A stretch of DNA of 62,513 nucleotides from Bacillota bacterium (GTDB taxonomy: Bacteria > Bacillota > Limnochordia > Darwinibacteriales > Darwinibacteriaceae), in the NCBI GenBank assembly GCA_012838305.1, contig DUPN01000041.1, positions 1 to 62,513 of the forward strand. Direction: 5' to 3'. Shown here piece by piece: positions 11,863 to 21,563 of this stretch. The number at the start of each line of letters is the position of its first letter. The stretch's first letter is position 1. The notes under the pieces were generated by a model that saw only the letters and a list, made by a program, of their open reading frames with translations, did no database searches and was not told the origin of the DNA. The translations under genes and the position numbers were made by a program.

Positions 11863-12171
11863 GTGTTCTTTTTACAGACGGATGTTCCCGCTGGTGAAGT
11901 GGGGGCAGGTACGGGGCTTATCGGTATGCTCATGCCCTTTTTAATTGTGGGTGTGCTGTTTTATTTCATGATCATCCGGCCCCAGCAAAAACAGCAAAAG
12001 GAAAGAAAGGCAATGCTAGATGCCCTAAAGAAGGGTGATCACATTGTTACAGTAGGTGGAATCTATGGCGAGCTCGTGGCTCTCAAAGAAGACTATGTAA
12101 CATTGAAAGTCGCGGATAAAGTGGAAATCAAGGTTTCCCGGAGCGGTATTAGCAGTGTAGCGAACAAGTAG
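11863..12171 (+). CDS. yajC: Preprotein translocase subunit YajC
   Basis: A small accessory subunit of the SecDF translocase complex, 102 residues. One N-terminal TM (LIGMLMPFLIVGVLFYFMII) is followed by the RPQQKQQKERK turn and a cytoplasmic VTVGGIYGEL domain. GTG 11863 is placed seven bases after a long GGAGGAGGT; the GTG at 11854 overlaps that ribosome site. The queA-tgt-yajC-secDF order is widely conserved. Confidence 0.93.
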   Translation: MFFLQTDVPAGEVGAGTGLIGMLMPFLIVGVLFYFMIIRPQQKQQKERKAMLDALKKGDHIVTVGGIYGELVALKEDYVTLKVADKVEIKVSRSGISSVANK

Positions 12172-12209
12172 ACGCTGTATGGAAGGGAGCCTCCTTTTTT
12201 GGGCGACAA

Positions 12210-12232
12210 ACCACCATTTAGGTGGTTTTCTT
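12210..12232 (+). terminator. Hairpin terminator after yajC
   Basis: ACCACC (12210-12215) pairs with GGTGGT (12221-12226) around an ATTTA loop, followed by TTTCTT. The T tract is short and interrupted, so it may only attenuate transcription into the next gene. Confidence 0.55.
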
Positions 12233-12259
12233 CTAGAATTTCGAAGAAAGGGGATTACC

Positions 12260-12799
12260 ATGCGTAAGCCTTTGGCTTTAGGCCTTATCATTCTGTTCTT
12301 CTTCCTTGGGATCCAGCCGGTGCAGGCCGGTACGTTCTATCTGCATGAGCATCCCAGCTATTGGTGGTATGTGGTGGACGACCCAGCCTTCAGCGCGATC
12401 ATACCCTCGGGAGCAGATAACTACATTGAACGTTCGATCTTTGGGATGGAGCACCTACTGATGACCTTTCAGAAGGGCACGATTACCATGGAAGTGATTT
12501 ACCAGCCCGGTACAGACATCGAGTCAGTACGCAACAGCCTCGACGTACGGTACAAACCGGTGGTAAAGAACCTCACAATTTTGAGCAATGAGGAAATCAC
12601 CACATCCAATAATCTGAAGGCCCACTTCTATGCCTATCAAGGTACGGGTGCCAACGGCAAACAGGTGATGCTGCGATCCGTGTTCTTCCAAAAGGGGCGT
12701 CATGTGGTCTATTTGACGCTTTTCCTGGAAGCCGATCAATACCAGGGAGATCTGCGCGAGTATTGGATTCGGGCGGTCAACGGATTCGAGTGGAACTAA
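12260..12799 (+). CDS. Secreted hypothetical protein between yajC and secD
   Basis: I do not recognise this family. The 179-residue product begins MRKPLALGLIILFFFLGIQP followed by VQAG, a clear signal peptide with a cleavage site after QA. The mature part is about 155 residues, rich in aromatics and beta-type sequence, without a second membrane span or catalytic motif. ATG 12260 has AAAGGGG upstream. It lies between yajC and secDF, so it may be cotranscribed with them; no function is implied by that. Confidence 0.75.
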   Translation: MRKPLALGLIILFFFLGIQPVQAGTFYLHEHPSYWWYVVDDPAFSAIIPSGADNYIERSIFGMEHLLMTFQKGTITMEVIYQPGTDIESVRNSLDVRYKPVVKNLTILSNEEITTSNNLKAHFYAYQGTGANGKQVMLRSVFFQKGRHVVYLTLFLEADQYQGDLREYWIRAVNGFEWN

Positions 12800-12821
12800 G
12801 AAAAACAGGGAGGTGCCTTTG

Positions 12822-13481
12822 ATGATCAAGTTGTCCGATGTGGAAAAACACCCGACCATTCAAGCCTATATCGCACAGGCCGATGCAAATCTTGGTGCCA
12901 TGGGATTTACAGAGCATGGACGCCGCCATATAGGATTGGTTTCCTCCATCGCGCATAATATTCTCGAACGCCTTGGCTACGACGAACGATTGGCCGATTT
13001 AGCAGGAATTGCCGGTTACCTCCACGATATCGGAAACTGCATCGGACGGGTCAACCATGGGGCCGCAAGTGCCCTCTTAGTGGAGCCGATCCTGCGCGAA
13101 CTGGGCATGCCGCCAGAGGAAGTAGCCCTCATCCTTAGCGCAGTGGGTAACCATGAAGAGGAAGTTGGAGAGCCGGTCAATGAGGTCGCGGCCGCCCTGA
13201 TTCTGGCGGATAAATCTGATGTGCACCGGACCCGGGTGCGCAATCCCGATCTTCCGACCTTTGATATTCACGACAGAGTCAACTATGCCGCGGTTAGATC
13301 GTTTTTGGATGTAAACGAAGCTGAGCATTTGATTACTCTGCGCATCACCATCGAAACAGAGAATACCTCCATTATGGAGTACTTCGAGATCTTTTTAGAA
13401 CGGATGCTGATGTGTCGCCGGGCTGCTTCTTATCTCGGATGCGAGTTCAAGCTAAAGATCAACGAAGCGCTTTTACTGTAG
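12822..13481 (+). CDS. HD-domain phosphohydrolase
   Basis: A 219-residue soluble HD-superfamily protein. The metal-binding core is visible as HGRRHIGLV, then AGYLHDIGNCIGRVNHG (HD), then GNHEE and LADKSDVHRTR. This resembles small cytoplasmic phosphohydrolases, but the substrate cannot be assigned. ATG 12822 follows AGGGAGGTG by about seven bases. It sits just before secD, with a weak hairpin between them (CACCC...GGGTG near 13484-13498). Confidence 0.82.
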   Translation: MIKLSDVEKHPTIQAYIAQADANLGAMGFTEHGRRHIGLVSSIAHNILERLGYDERLADLAGIAGYLHDIGNCIGRVNHGAASALLVEPILRELGMPPEEVALILSAVGNHEEEVGEPVNEVAAALILADKSDVHRTRVRNPDLPTFDIHDRVNYAAVRSFLDVNEAEHLITLRITIETENTSIMEYFEIFLERMLMCRRAASYLGCEFKLKINEALLL

Positions 13482-13549
13482 ACACCCATGTTGGGTGCGG
13501 TACCACAATTTCGTGTGCTAAAGTTTAGTCCACAGAGGGGGAGTAGCAT

Positions 13550-14761
13550 TTGAGACACAGGAGCGGCTGGAGAATCGCCCTTATTCTAGCCATAGTGCTT
13601 GTCTCTGGGATCTTCTTATATCGTACACCGTTTAACCTCGGTTTGGATCTCAAAGGCGGCGTGCATGTTGTGTTGGAAGCAGATTCGTCAGCTGGTGAAG
13701 TAACGAGTGAGAATATGTCCGGCGTCGTTTCCATCATTGAAAGACGTATTAATGCCCTGGGTGTGTCAGAGCCTTTGATTCAGAGGCAGGGATCCAGCCG
13801 CATTATCGTGGAGCTCCCTGGCATTCACGATCAGCAGCAAGCTATTGATACCGTGGGGCGCACAGCTTTGCTGGAGTTTAAAGATCCATCGGGACAGACA
13901 GTGCTGGATGGATCCTATTTGAAACAGGTACAACTGGGCACCGATCGCTACGGGCAACCGGCCATTGATTTGGAGTTTGATCGGGAGGGCGTACAGCTTT
14001 TTGCCCTACTCACAACCCGCCATCAGGGTCAGGCTACCACCATTGTGCTCGATGGTGAAGTGCTGCAGACTGTGATGATCCGTGAGCCCATTTTAGAAGG
14101 ACGAGCCCAGATCACAGGTGGAATGACGGTGGAAGAGGCTCGCCATATGGTTGTGCTGCTGCAGGAAGGTTCTCTGCCGGTACCCATGCAGATTATGGAG
14201 ATTCGCAATGTGGGTCCCACCTTGGGACAGGATTCCATCGATCGGAGTTTCCGAGCGGGCATCGTCGGTGTAGTCTTGATCTTGCTCTTTATGGGGCTTT
14301 ATTACAAGCTGCCCGGTGTTGTCGCTGATCTCGCTTTGTTGGTGTACATCGTTATCCTGCTTGGGGTCTTGTCCGCGATTGACGCCGTCCTGACGCTGCC
14401 GGGCATTGCTGGGATTGTACTGTCCGTGGGTATGGCGGTGGATGCCAATGTACTCATTTTTGAACGAATCAAAGAGGAGATAGCTGATGGCAAGCGCCTG
14501 CGCTCCGCGGTCGAAGCAGGCTTTAGCCGTGCCTTCGCCACCATCTTGGATTCCAACATTACCACCTTGATTACCGCTCTGGTATTGTTCTATGTCGGTA
14601 CAGGCGGTGTGCGGGGATTTGCGGTCACGTTAGGTGTGGGCATTCTGGTCAGTATGTTCGCGGCCATTGTTGTTACAAGGGTGATTTTGGACATTATCGC
14701 CGCCAACTATCCCGATACGATGGCCAGACATTTTCGGATGGGGGGGTTTAAACGGTCATGA
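13550..14761 (+). CDS. secD: Protein translocase subunit SecD
   Basis: The half of the SecDF proton-driven secretion motor carrying the large P1 domain. It has 403 residues with a first TM (IALILAIVLVSGIFLY), the DLKGGVHVVLEA motif, an extracytoplasmic domain, and five C-terminal TMs containing GMAVDANVLIFERIKEE. TTG 13550 follows AGAGGGGGAG. It overlaps secF by ATGA, so the pair is expressed together; here SecD and SecF are separate, unlike the fused Bacillus SecDF. Confidence 0.95.
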   Translation: MRHRSGWRIALILAIVLVSGIFLYRTPFNLGLDLKGGVHVVLEADSSAGEVTSENMSGVVSIIERRINALGVSEPLIQRQGSSRIIVELPGIHDQQQAIDTVGRTALLEFKDPSGQTVLDGSYLKQVQLGTDRYGQPAIDLEFDREGVQLFALLTTRHQGQATTIVLDGEVLQTVMIREPILEGRAQITGGMTVEEARHMVVLLQEGSLPVPMQIMEIRNVGPTLGQDSIDRSFRAGIVGVVLILLFMGLYYKLPGVVADLALLVYIVILLGVLSAIDAVLTLPGIAGIVLSVGMAVDANVLIFERIKEEIADGKRLRSAVEAGFSRAFATILDSNITTLITALVLFYVGTGGVRGFAVTLGVGILVSMFAAIVVTRVILDIIAANYPDTMARHFRMGGFKRS

Positions 14762-15618
14762 ATTTCGTTCAGTATAGGAAACCTGTCTTTATCTTCTCAG
14801 GGGTCATGGTCGCCCTCTCCGCCCTGTTCTTACTCGTTCCCGGATTGAACTTGGGTGTAGACTTCACCGGAGGCACCATCTTGGAGCGACAGACCGCTCA
14901 AAATGTGACCACCGCTGCGGTACGCAGAGTGCTTGATGGGGCCGTCCCAGAAGTGGATCTCTCCGGGGCCGTCGTGCAGATCTTGGATCTGCCTAACCAG
15001 TTTGTGGTGCGTACCAGGGAGCTGTCGAATGCTGACATCATCCGCATTGACCAAGCTTTCCAGAACGAGTTTGGCTCCCTGGTGGAGCTGCGGACCGACG
15101 TTGTTGGACCTGTCATCGGCCGAGAACTCGTTCGCAACGCCCTGATTGCCATCGCGGTGTCCGCTCTGGGTATCTTAGCCTATGTTTCCTGGCGCTTTGA
15201 GTACCGTTTTGCCGCTGTGGCTGTGGCTTGCCTTCTGCATGATGTGCTGATCGTCCTTGGCTTCTTTGCCATTACTGGGCGCGAAGTGAACAGCCCCTTT
15301 GTGGCTGCTGCCTTAACCGTATTGGGTTATTCCATCAATAACACCATCGTGGTCTTTGACCGAGTGCGGGAGAATCTGCGTTCGAAGAAAAAGCAAAGCG
15401 GCGAAGAACTTGTCAATCAAAGTCTAAACCAGACTTTGACTCGCTCCTTGAACACAAGCATCACTACCTTGCTAGTCATCGTGATGCTGGTCATCTTTGG
15501 AGGCAGTGCCATCGGGGACTTTGCGGTAGCCTTGCTTTTTGGGGTTTTGTTGGGAACCTATTCTTCCTTGTTCGTGGCGGCGCCGCTCTGGCTTACGTGG
15601 ATGGAGTGGAAAAAGTAG
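14758..15618 (+). CDS. secF: Protein translocase subunit SecF
   Basis: The partner of SecD in the secretion motor, 286 residues, six predicted TMs. Signature segments are GLNLGVDFTGGTILE after TM1 and YSINNTIVVFDRVRENLR between TM4 and TM5. The start overlaps secD by four bases. A strong terminator follows. Confidence 0.95.
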   Translation: MNFVQYRKPVFIFSGVMVALSALFLLVPGLNLGVDFTGGTILERQTAQNVTTAAVRRVLDGAVPEVDLSGAVVQILDLPNQFVVRTRELSNADIIRIDQAFQNEFGSLVELRTDVVGPVIGRELVRNALIAIAVSALGILAYVSWRFEYRFAAVAVACLLHDVLIVLGFFAITGREVNSPFVAAALTVLGYSINNTIVVFDRVRENLRSKKKQSGEELVNQSLNQTLTRSLNTSITTLLVIVMLVIFGGSAIGDFAVALLFGVLLGTYSSLFVAAPLWLTWMEWKK

Positions 15619-15629
15619 AGATGAAAGCG

Positions 15630-15665
15630 ACTGGCGCAGGGCCTTTGCCTTGCGCCAGTTTTTTT
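15630..15665. terminator. Terminator between convergent secF and hpt
   Basis: ACTGGCGCA (15630-15638) pairs perfectly with TGCGCCAGT (15651-15659), followed by T residues to 15665 on the plus strand. It stops secF transcription. It lies just beyond the hpt stop on the minus strand and may act there too, though without a good T tract. Confidence 0.9.
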
Positions 15666-15672
15666 GCGTCCA

Positions 15673-16218
15673 CTAATCCACTTGGTCTTGATAGTACTCG
15701 GGTTTGGGAACAAATACATAGGGGATGTTTCGGTATAGCTGTTTGAAATCGAGGCCATAGCCCACCAAGAACTCATTAGGCACATCAAACCCCACATAGT
15801 CCACGGCAATCTCCACCTTACGGTGGGCCTCCTTATTCAGCAGCGTACAGATGCGCAGCGAAGCCGGGTTGCGGCTGTGCAGATTGTTCAGGAGATAGCT
15901 CAGTGTAAGTCCGGTATCAATAATGTCTTCCACAATAATTACATGTTTACCCTCAATGCTCTCCTCCAAGTCCTTGGTGATCCGCACGACGCCTGACGAC
16001 TGTGTGGCATCCCCGTAACTGGAAACGGACATGAAGTCGTAGACGACAGGTGAGGTGATGTGCTTGGCTAGATCGCATAGAAACATCAGTCCTCCCTTTA
16101 GAATGCACAAAAGTGTAATGCATTCGTCTCCGTAATCCTGGGATATAGCTTGTCCAAGTTCTTGGACGCGGGTTTGTATCTGCTCTTCTGAAAGCACGAT
16201 GCGTTCAACAATATCCAC
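15673..16218 (-). CDS. hpt: Hypoxanthine phosphoribosyltransferase
   Basis: Purine salvage: makes IMP and GMP from hypoxanthine or guanine and PRPP. The 181-residue protein has the PRPP loop VIIVEDIIDTGLTL and a DFMSVSSYG flexible loop. The start is GTG at 16218 (VDIVERIVLSEEQI) after a GGTGGTGAG ribosome site; the longer open frame upstream runs into the promoter and looks noncoding. It is a lone minus-strand gene, divergent from recJ. Confidence 0.94.
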   Translation of the reverse strand: MDIVERIVLSEEQIQTRVQELGQAISQDYGDECITLLCILKGGLMFLCDLAKHITSPVVYDFMSVSSYGDATQSSGVVRITKDLEESIEGKHVIIVEDIIDTGLTLSYLLNNLHSRNPASLRICTLLNKEAHRKVEIAVDYVGFDVPNEFLVGYGLDFKQLYRNIPYVFVPKPEYYQDQVD

Positions 16219-16243
16219 ATTCTCACCACCGCTCGTTTTTTCA

Positions 16244-16272
16244 ATACTACTACTTCTGCAAAAAAAGATCAA
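16244..16272 (-). promoter_or_regulatory. Promoter for hpt
   Basis: On the minus strand: TTGATC (plus 16267-16272), 17-bp spacer, TAGTAT (plus 16244-16249). It lies 26 bp upstream of the chosen hpt start and excludes the longer upstream reading frame. Confidence 0.65.
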
Positions 16273-16334
16273 GGTAGCCGTGCGCAGGAAGTTTGTGAGA
16301 AGACGTAGAATGTAGATCACATGGAGGCTTTGCC

Positions 16335-18914
16335 ATGGGCTATAAACGAAAGAAATGGATTCTGCGGCAAGAAAACAGCAAACAGGCAGCGGAACTGGCC
16401 AAAGCGCTGGGCATTACGCCAGTGGTAGCCCAGATTTTGATCAATCGCGGGATCACAACCAGGACCCAGGGTGAAGAGTTCTTCCAGTGCAATCTGGAGA
16501 ACACTCCTGATCCCTTTTTGATGCTCGGAATGAGACAGGCTGTAAAGCGCATCCGGCAGGCACTCGATCGCCAGGAACCGATCGTAGTTTATGGTGACTA
16601 TGACGCTGACGGGCAAACGGCCACCGCTTTGCTGGTCCTTTCTTTGCGCAAACTGTCTGCGCATCCTGGGATCATTCGCTACTATCTTCCCAATCGGTTT
16701 GAGGAAGGATATGGGTTGAACCGCGATGCCCTTAGGGCCCTGGGCCAGCAGGCCAAACTTTTGATTACAGTGGATTGCGGGATTTCGTCCCAGGAGGATG
16801 TGGCCTATGCCAATGATCTGGGGCTGGATGTGATTGTCACCGATCACCATGAGCCGGGAGCGGATAAACCGCCGGCTGTGGCCATCCTCAATCCCAAGCA
16901 GGAAGGGTGTCCTTATCCATTTAAGCATCTCTGCGGCGTCGGGGTGGCACTAAAACTTGTGCAGGCCTTGGGTGTCCCGAATTGGCAGCAGAACTTGGAC
17001 CTTGTGGCCTTAGGGACGGTGGCCGACCTGGTTCCCTTAACCGAGGAAAACCGCACCCTGGTACGCCATGGCTTGAAACGGATGTCTGAGACGACAAATC
17101 TGGGTCTGCGGGCCTTACTGGAGGCGGCCCAAGTTGAGCAGCCTAAAGCGTCGGATCTTGGTTTCCGTCTCGGCCCTCGCCTCAATGCGGCAGGACGTCT
17201 AGGTGATCCTGCTCGGGGCGTTCGTTTGTTGATCACAGACGATGAAAGAGAGGCCCAGGAGTTGGCTTGGGAACTGCAAGCAGAGAATGGAAGACGTCAG
17301 GACCTGGAACTGGCTGTTTTAGAGGCTGCCGTGGAAGCGGTGGAGAAGCATCGCCTCCATGAGCGCAGTGCCTTGGTGGTGTGGGGGGAGAATTGGCACC
17401 AAGGCGTGGTGGGGATTGTGGCGTCCCGCTTGGTGGAGCGCTACTATCTGCCCACGGTGGTGGTGAGCCTAGCCGAGGAACAGGCTACAGCATCTGCTCG
17501 AAGTATAGACGGTTTGAATTTGTATGAAACTCTGGGCGACTGCGCTGACTTACTTACCAAGTACGGAGGGCACGCCATGGCGGCTGGACTCACCCTCCCC
17601 GTGGATAATCTCCCTGAGTTTCAACGGCGTTTTGAACAGCTCTGTGCAGAGAAAATCCGCCCAGAAGACTATATCCCGAAATTAGCTATTGACGGTACAA
17701 TAAAGCTTAACCAACTCTCCTTTCAGCTCATCGAGGAACTGAGCGAGCTTGAACCCCATGGAGTTGGAAATCCCGGCCCCTTGCTGCAGACAGAAGTATC
17801 TGTCCTGCGCACGCGTACCGTGGGTGCCCAGAACAGCCATCTGCAGCTATCTGTTCAGGACGGAACCGGAGGCGAAACGCAGGCTATTGCCTTTGGTTTT
17901 GGCCAGGAACAAGAAAAAATGGAAAAGTATGCGGAACGGGTGGCCTTGGCTTTTGTGCCCGGGGTCAATCACTGGCGCAGTGAGACGAAGATTCAGCTCA
18001 CGGTCAGGGAGTGGGAGCCGAGACGTCGCGGGGAGGGCTACGTTCGTCGCTGGATGGTGGATCAATACCCCTGGCGTTTGGGAGCCTCATTCTTTCAAAG
18101 CAAAGCCTTGGATTTGGACGTGATTTCGCCTGGAGCATCAAACCATAGCTGGATCGATTTGCGGGGAACCTGGGATAAGGCCGGGGTCCTCCAGTCCAGA
18201 CGAGGCCGGGAGCTAAGTCCCACTCTGATCTTGGCCAATACGCCCGCAGCTGTCCTTGGGGTGTGCCGGGAACTTAGGGTTAAGGTCGCCTATGATCAGC
18301 TTTCGATTGGTTTTGAACACGAGTACCTGAGCGAAGAGGAGCGAGTGGAGCTAGAGGCGTCTCCCCCTGAGTGGCTGGTTTCCACAGGCTTTGGACTGGC
18401 TGGTACGAGCTGGTCATCGGTTTGGTTGTGGGAACCGCCCCTGACTGAAGGGACCTGGGCCCATTGGTCCCGTCTCTGCCAGGACGGGGGAGAGTTGGCA
18501 GCTTTGTATGGGCCCAAGGATGTGCGCAGACTCCAGGGTGACTTGGTTCGCTACTATCCAGATCGGCAAGGACTCGGACGCATCTACACCATGCTCAGAG
18601 AGGCAGATGGTGTCGTTGAACTTGAAGATGCCTACAGGCGCTTGGAGGAGATGGGGCTGCTCGGCGCCCTGCCCGTGGCCTTAGGGGTATTTTCGGAACT
18701 GGGCCTCTGGGAGGTAGGCGAAGAGGCGATTCTGTACCTACCGCCGCCGCCGGAGAAACTAGACTTGGGCCAAACAGTTTTGTATAATAAAGTAACAAAG
18801 ATGCGCCAAGCTTCGTCACAATATCTAAAGCGTTCTTTGGAAAGGGGATTTTTCCACGATGGACTTAAAAGAGAAGATTCGAGTGATACCAGATTTTCCG
18901 AAAGCGGGCATTAG
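16335..18914 (+). CDS. recJ: Single-stranded-DNA-specific exonuclease RecJ
   Basis: A 5'-3' ssDNA exonuclease for recombination and mismatch repair. The 859-residue protein has the DHH core (VYGDYDADG near residue 88, VTDHHEP near 168), DHHA1 with GGHAMAAG, an OB region, and the extended C-terminal domain of Firmicutes RecJ. ATG 16335 follows TGGAGG by seven bases. The final 19 or so residues read into apt (56-nt overlap), and they look unlike family ends, so stop drift is likely. Confidence 0.94.
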   Translation: MGYKRKKWILRQENSKQAAELAKALGITPVVAQILINRGITTRTQGEEFFQCNLENTPDPFLMLGMRQAVKRIRQALDRQEPIVVYGDYDADGQTATALLVLSLRKLSAHPGIIRYYLPNRFEEGYGLNRDALRALGQQAKLLITVDCGISSQEDVAYANDLGLDVIVTDHHEPGADKPPAVAILNPKQEGCPYPFKHLCGVGVALKLVQALGVPNWQQNLDLVALGTVADLVPLTEENRTLVRHGLKRMSETTNLGLRALLEAAQVEQPKASDLGFRLGPRLNAAGRLGDPARGVRLLITDDEREAQELAWELQAENGRRQDLELAVLEAAVEAVEKHRLHERSALVVWGENWHQGVVGIVASRLVERYYLPTVVVSLAEEQATASARSIDGLNLYETLGDCADLLTKYGGHAMAAGLTLPVDNLPEFQRRFEQLCAEKIRPEDYIPKLAIDGTIKLNQLSFQLIEELSELEPHGVGNPGPLLQTEVSVLRTRTVGAQNSHLQLSVQDGTGGETQAIAFGFGQEQEKMEKYAERVALAFVPGVNHWRSETKIQLTVREWEPRRRGEGYVRRWMVDQYPWRLGASFFQSKALDLDVISPGASNHSWIDLRGTWDKAGVLQSRRGRELSPTLILANTPAAVLGVCRELRVKVAYDQLSIGFEHEYLSEEERVELEASPPEWLVSTGFGLAGTSWSSVWLWEPPLTEGTWAHWSRLCQDGGELAALYGPKDVRRLQGDLVRYYPDRQGLGRIYTMLREADGVVELEDAYRRLEEMGLLGALPVALGVFSELGLWEVGEEAILYLPPPPEKLDLGQTVLYNKVTKMRQASSQYLKRSLERGFFHDGLKREDSSDTRFSESGH

Positions 18915-19377
18915 TTTTAAAGACATTACTACTCTTCTGAAGGACGCAGAAGCGTTAAAGGAAACTGTCCAGAGCATGGCAGAGCACTTTCGGGATTGCG
19001 GGATTGAGATGATTGTGGGAGTGGAATCAAGAGGTTTTATTCTGGGGGCCCCTTTAGCCTATGAGATGGACTTGGGGTTCGTTTTGATTCGCAAACCGAA
19101 AAAGCTTCCTGGCGAGGTTTTATCCGTAGAATATGATCTGGAATACGGTACGGATAATCTGGAGATCCACGCTGACGCCTTTCCTCCCGGCACCAAGGTA
19201 TTGGTGGTGGATGATCTTCTGGCCACCGGCGGCACGGTGGAAGCGGCCATTAAGCTGATCCAGAAGCTCGGCGGCGAGGTGGCCGGCCTGGCGTTCTTGA
19301 TTGAACTGACGTACTTGGGCGGTCGTCAACGACTGGCCGACTATGATATCTTTTCGCTAGTTCGCTATGAGGAGTAG
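18859..19377 (+). CDS. apt: Adenine phosphoribosyltransferase
   Basis: Salvages adenine to AMP with PRPP. It has 172 residues, a typical length. The PRPP motif VLVVDDLLATGGT is intact and VESRGFILGAPLA is the adenine-side motif. The start at ATG 18859 overlaps the recJ 3' end by 56 nt. It is followed by the stringent-response gene nine bases later, a common recJ-apt-rel arrangement. Confidence 0.95.
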   Translation: MDLKEKIRVIPDFPKAGISFKDITTLLKDAEALKETVQSMAEHFRDCGIEMIVGVESRGFILGAPLAYEMDLGFVLIRKPKKLPGEVLSVEYDLEYGTDNLEIHADAFPPGTKVLVVDDLLATGGTVEAAIKLIQKLGGEVAGLAFLIELTYLGGRQRLADYDIFSLVRYEE

Positions 19378-19406
19378 ATAAGTATATGGGGGAAAGGGGG
19401 GGCGCT

Positions 19407-21545
19407 GTGAGTCTCCAATATCTTCTTGATCGCATCCTACGCTATTTTCCAAACGCGAATGTGGAGATGGTTGAAAGAGCATACCACTTTTCGCAGCGCG
19501 CCCACCAGGGGCAGTCTCGGGAGTCTGGAGGCCCCTATTTCGAGCATCCCTATGAAGTAGCATTGATCCTGGCTGAGCTGGAGCTCGATGTCGAGACGCT
19601 TGTGGCCGGTTTGCTCCATGACATTCTGGAGGATACCGATGTTACCCGGGACGAGTTGACGGAGCATTTTGGCCCCACCGTTGTGATGCTGGTCGAAGGC
19701 GTCACGAAGCTGGAGAGACTCCCGTTTAGGGACCGCTTTGAGCATCAAGCCGAGAACATGCGCAAGATGATCTTTGCCATGGCTGAAGATGTGCGGGTGA
19801 TCCTGATTAAGCTCGCCGACCGTTTGCATAATATGCGGACGTTGGGGCATGTTTCCCCGGCTAAACAGCTCTTGATTGCCCAGGAAACCTTGGACATTTT
19901 CGCTCCCTTGGCTCACCGCCTGGGTATCTGGAAGATCAAGTTTGAAATGGAAGACTTGGCCTTTCGCCACATCAATCCCGATGAGTACTACAAATTGGTG
20001 GCCGAGATCGATCGCAAACGCCAGGAACGTGAAGGGGATCTAAGAGAGGTCATGGACATCATTATGGAACGCCTGGCTGATGTGGGCATGACCAGTGACA
20101 TTCAAGGCCGACCCAAGCACCTCTACAGCATTTACCAAAAGATGCAGAAGCAGCACAAAGAGCTTGATGAGATCTACGACCTCATGGCGATTCGGGTCAT
20201 TGTCGACAGTGTGCGAGACTGCTATGCTGTTTTGGGCATTATTCATACCATCTGGAAACCTATTCCTGGGCGGTTTAAGGATTACATCGCAGTTCCGAAG
20301 TCCAATCTGTACCAGTCGCTGCACACCACGGTGGTGGGGCCCCACGGCGAACCCTACGAAATACAAATTCGGACTTGGGAGATGCACCATGTAGCGGAAA
20401 AGGGTGTAGCCGCCCACTGGAGATACAAAGAGGGCTATAGCCGCAAAAACGGCGAGGACGCCAAAGTTGGGTGGTTGCGGGAAGCGGTAGAGTGGCTCCA
20501 GGAGATGAAGGACCCTCAAGAGTTCATGGACACACTCAAGATCGACCTCTTTGAGGACGAAGTGTTTGTCTTCACCCCCAAGGGTGATGTGAAATCCCTG
20601 CCCAATGGCGCCACTCCGGTGGATTTTGCCTTTGATGTTCATACCGACGTGGGTTTACGCTGCTTTGGAGCCAAGGTCAACAGCCGCATTGTTCCCCTTA
20701 ACTATACCTTGAAGAACGGCGACTTTGTGGAGATTTTGACCAGCAAGACCGCCAATCCCACCCGGGACTGGCTCAACTACGTGAAAACATCCAAGGCGCG
20801 TAGCAAGATTCGGTCTTGGTTAAAGGAGGAACAGCGCGAGGAGAACCTCAGCCGCGGCCGGGAACTCTTGGAGCGGGAGCTGAAACGCACGGACGCGGAT
20901 CTTAAGACGGTGATGAGCGAGGCAAACCTGCAGAAGACCGCTCGCAAGTATGGGGTGAGTACCCCGGAGGAGCTTTTGTCCAGTATCGGTTCTGGGCGCA
21001 TCACCGCCAGCCAAGTGGTGCAGAAACTAACAGGGCAGGAGACAACGGAGCGGAGAAAACTGCCGGAAGTCCGGGAGAAGAAGAGGCGCGAGGCTACCCG
21101 GGGCGTTGAAGTGCGAGGTGTCGACAATCTCTTGGTGCGCTTCTCCAAATGCTGTAATCCTGTTCCTGGGGATGACATTGTGGGATACATTACGCGAGGA
21201 CGAGGCATTTCTGTGCACCGAACTGACTGCCCCAATGTGGCCAGTTTGAGCCTTGAATCGGGTCGGCAGATTGAGGTTGTGTGGAATGCCGATGAAAACG
21301 ACTCGTACCAAGTGGAAATTGAGATCGAAGGTTTTGATCGCCCCCATCTGCTCACGAATATCATGAACATCCTCTCGGAGCGGAAGACAACGGTGGACGC
21401 CGTTACGGCCAGGACCATTAAGCACGGTTCCTTCAATGTACAGCTTGTCGTAGATATTCATGATGTCAATCATCTCAATGATGTGATGGCCGCCTTAAGA
21501 CAAATACATGGGGTCTTAGGGGTCCATCGAGCCAACCCGAACTAA
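19407..21545 (+). CDS. relA: Bifunctional (p)ppGpp synthetase/hydrolase Rel
   Basis: Controls the stringent response. The product is 712 residues from GTG 19407, which follows GGAAAGGGGGG; an ATG at 19386 gives seven more residues. The HD hydrolase is intact (HDILEDTDVT near residue 70, LADRLHNMRTL). The synthetase has GRPKHLYSIYQKM and YQSLHTTVVGP. A TGS domain (VFTPKGDVKSLPNGATPVDF) and a C-terminal ACT domain follow. The intact HDxxED suggests both activities. Confidence 0.95.
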   Translation: MSLQYLLDRILRYFPNANVEMVERAYHFSQRAHQGQSRESGGPYFEHPYEVALILAELELDVETLVAGLLHDILEDTDVTRDELTEHFGPTVVMLVEGVTKLERLPFRDRFEHQAENMRKMIFAMAEDVRVILIKLADRLHNMRTLGHVSPAKQLLIAQETLDIFAPLAHRLGIWKIKFEMEDLAFRHINPDEYYKLVAEIDRKRQEREGDLREVMDIIMERLADVGMTSDIQGRPKHLYSIYQKMQKQHKELDEIYDLMAIRVIVDSVRDCYAVLGIIHTIWKPIPGRFKDYIAVPKSNLYQSLHTTVVGPHGEPYEIQIRTWEMHHVAEKGVAAHWRYKEGYSRKNGEDAKVGWLREAVEWLQEMKDPQEFMDTLKIDLFEDEVFVFTPKGDVKSLPNGATPVDFAFDVHTDVGLRCFGAKVNSRIVPLNYTLKNGDFVEILTSKTANPTRDWLNYVKTSKARSKIRSWLKEEQREENLSRGRELLERELKRTDADLKTVMSEANLQKTARKYGVSTPEELLSSIGSGRITASQVVQKLTGQETTERRKLPEVREKKRREATRGVEVRGVDNLLVRFSKCCNPVPGDDIVGYITRGRGISVHRTDCPNVASLSLESGRQIEVVWNADENDSYQVEIEIEGFDRPHLLTNIMNILSERKTTVDAVTARTIKHGSFNVQLVVDIHDVNHLNDVMAALRQIHGVLGVHRANPN

Positions 21546-21563
21546 GTCGAAGGATGATGTTTT

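Noticed and set aside
18859-18914. recJ frameshift near the 3' end
   Set aside because: Conserved RecJ sequence continues to about YLKRSLERGFF, so only the last residues are odd; stop-codon drift into apt explains the overlap.
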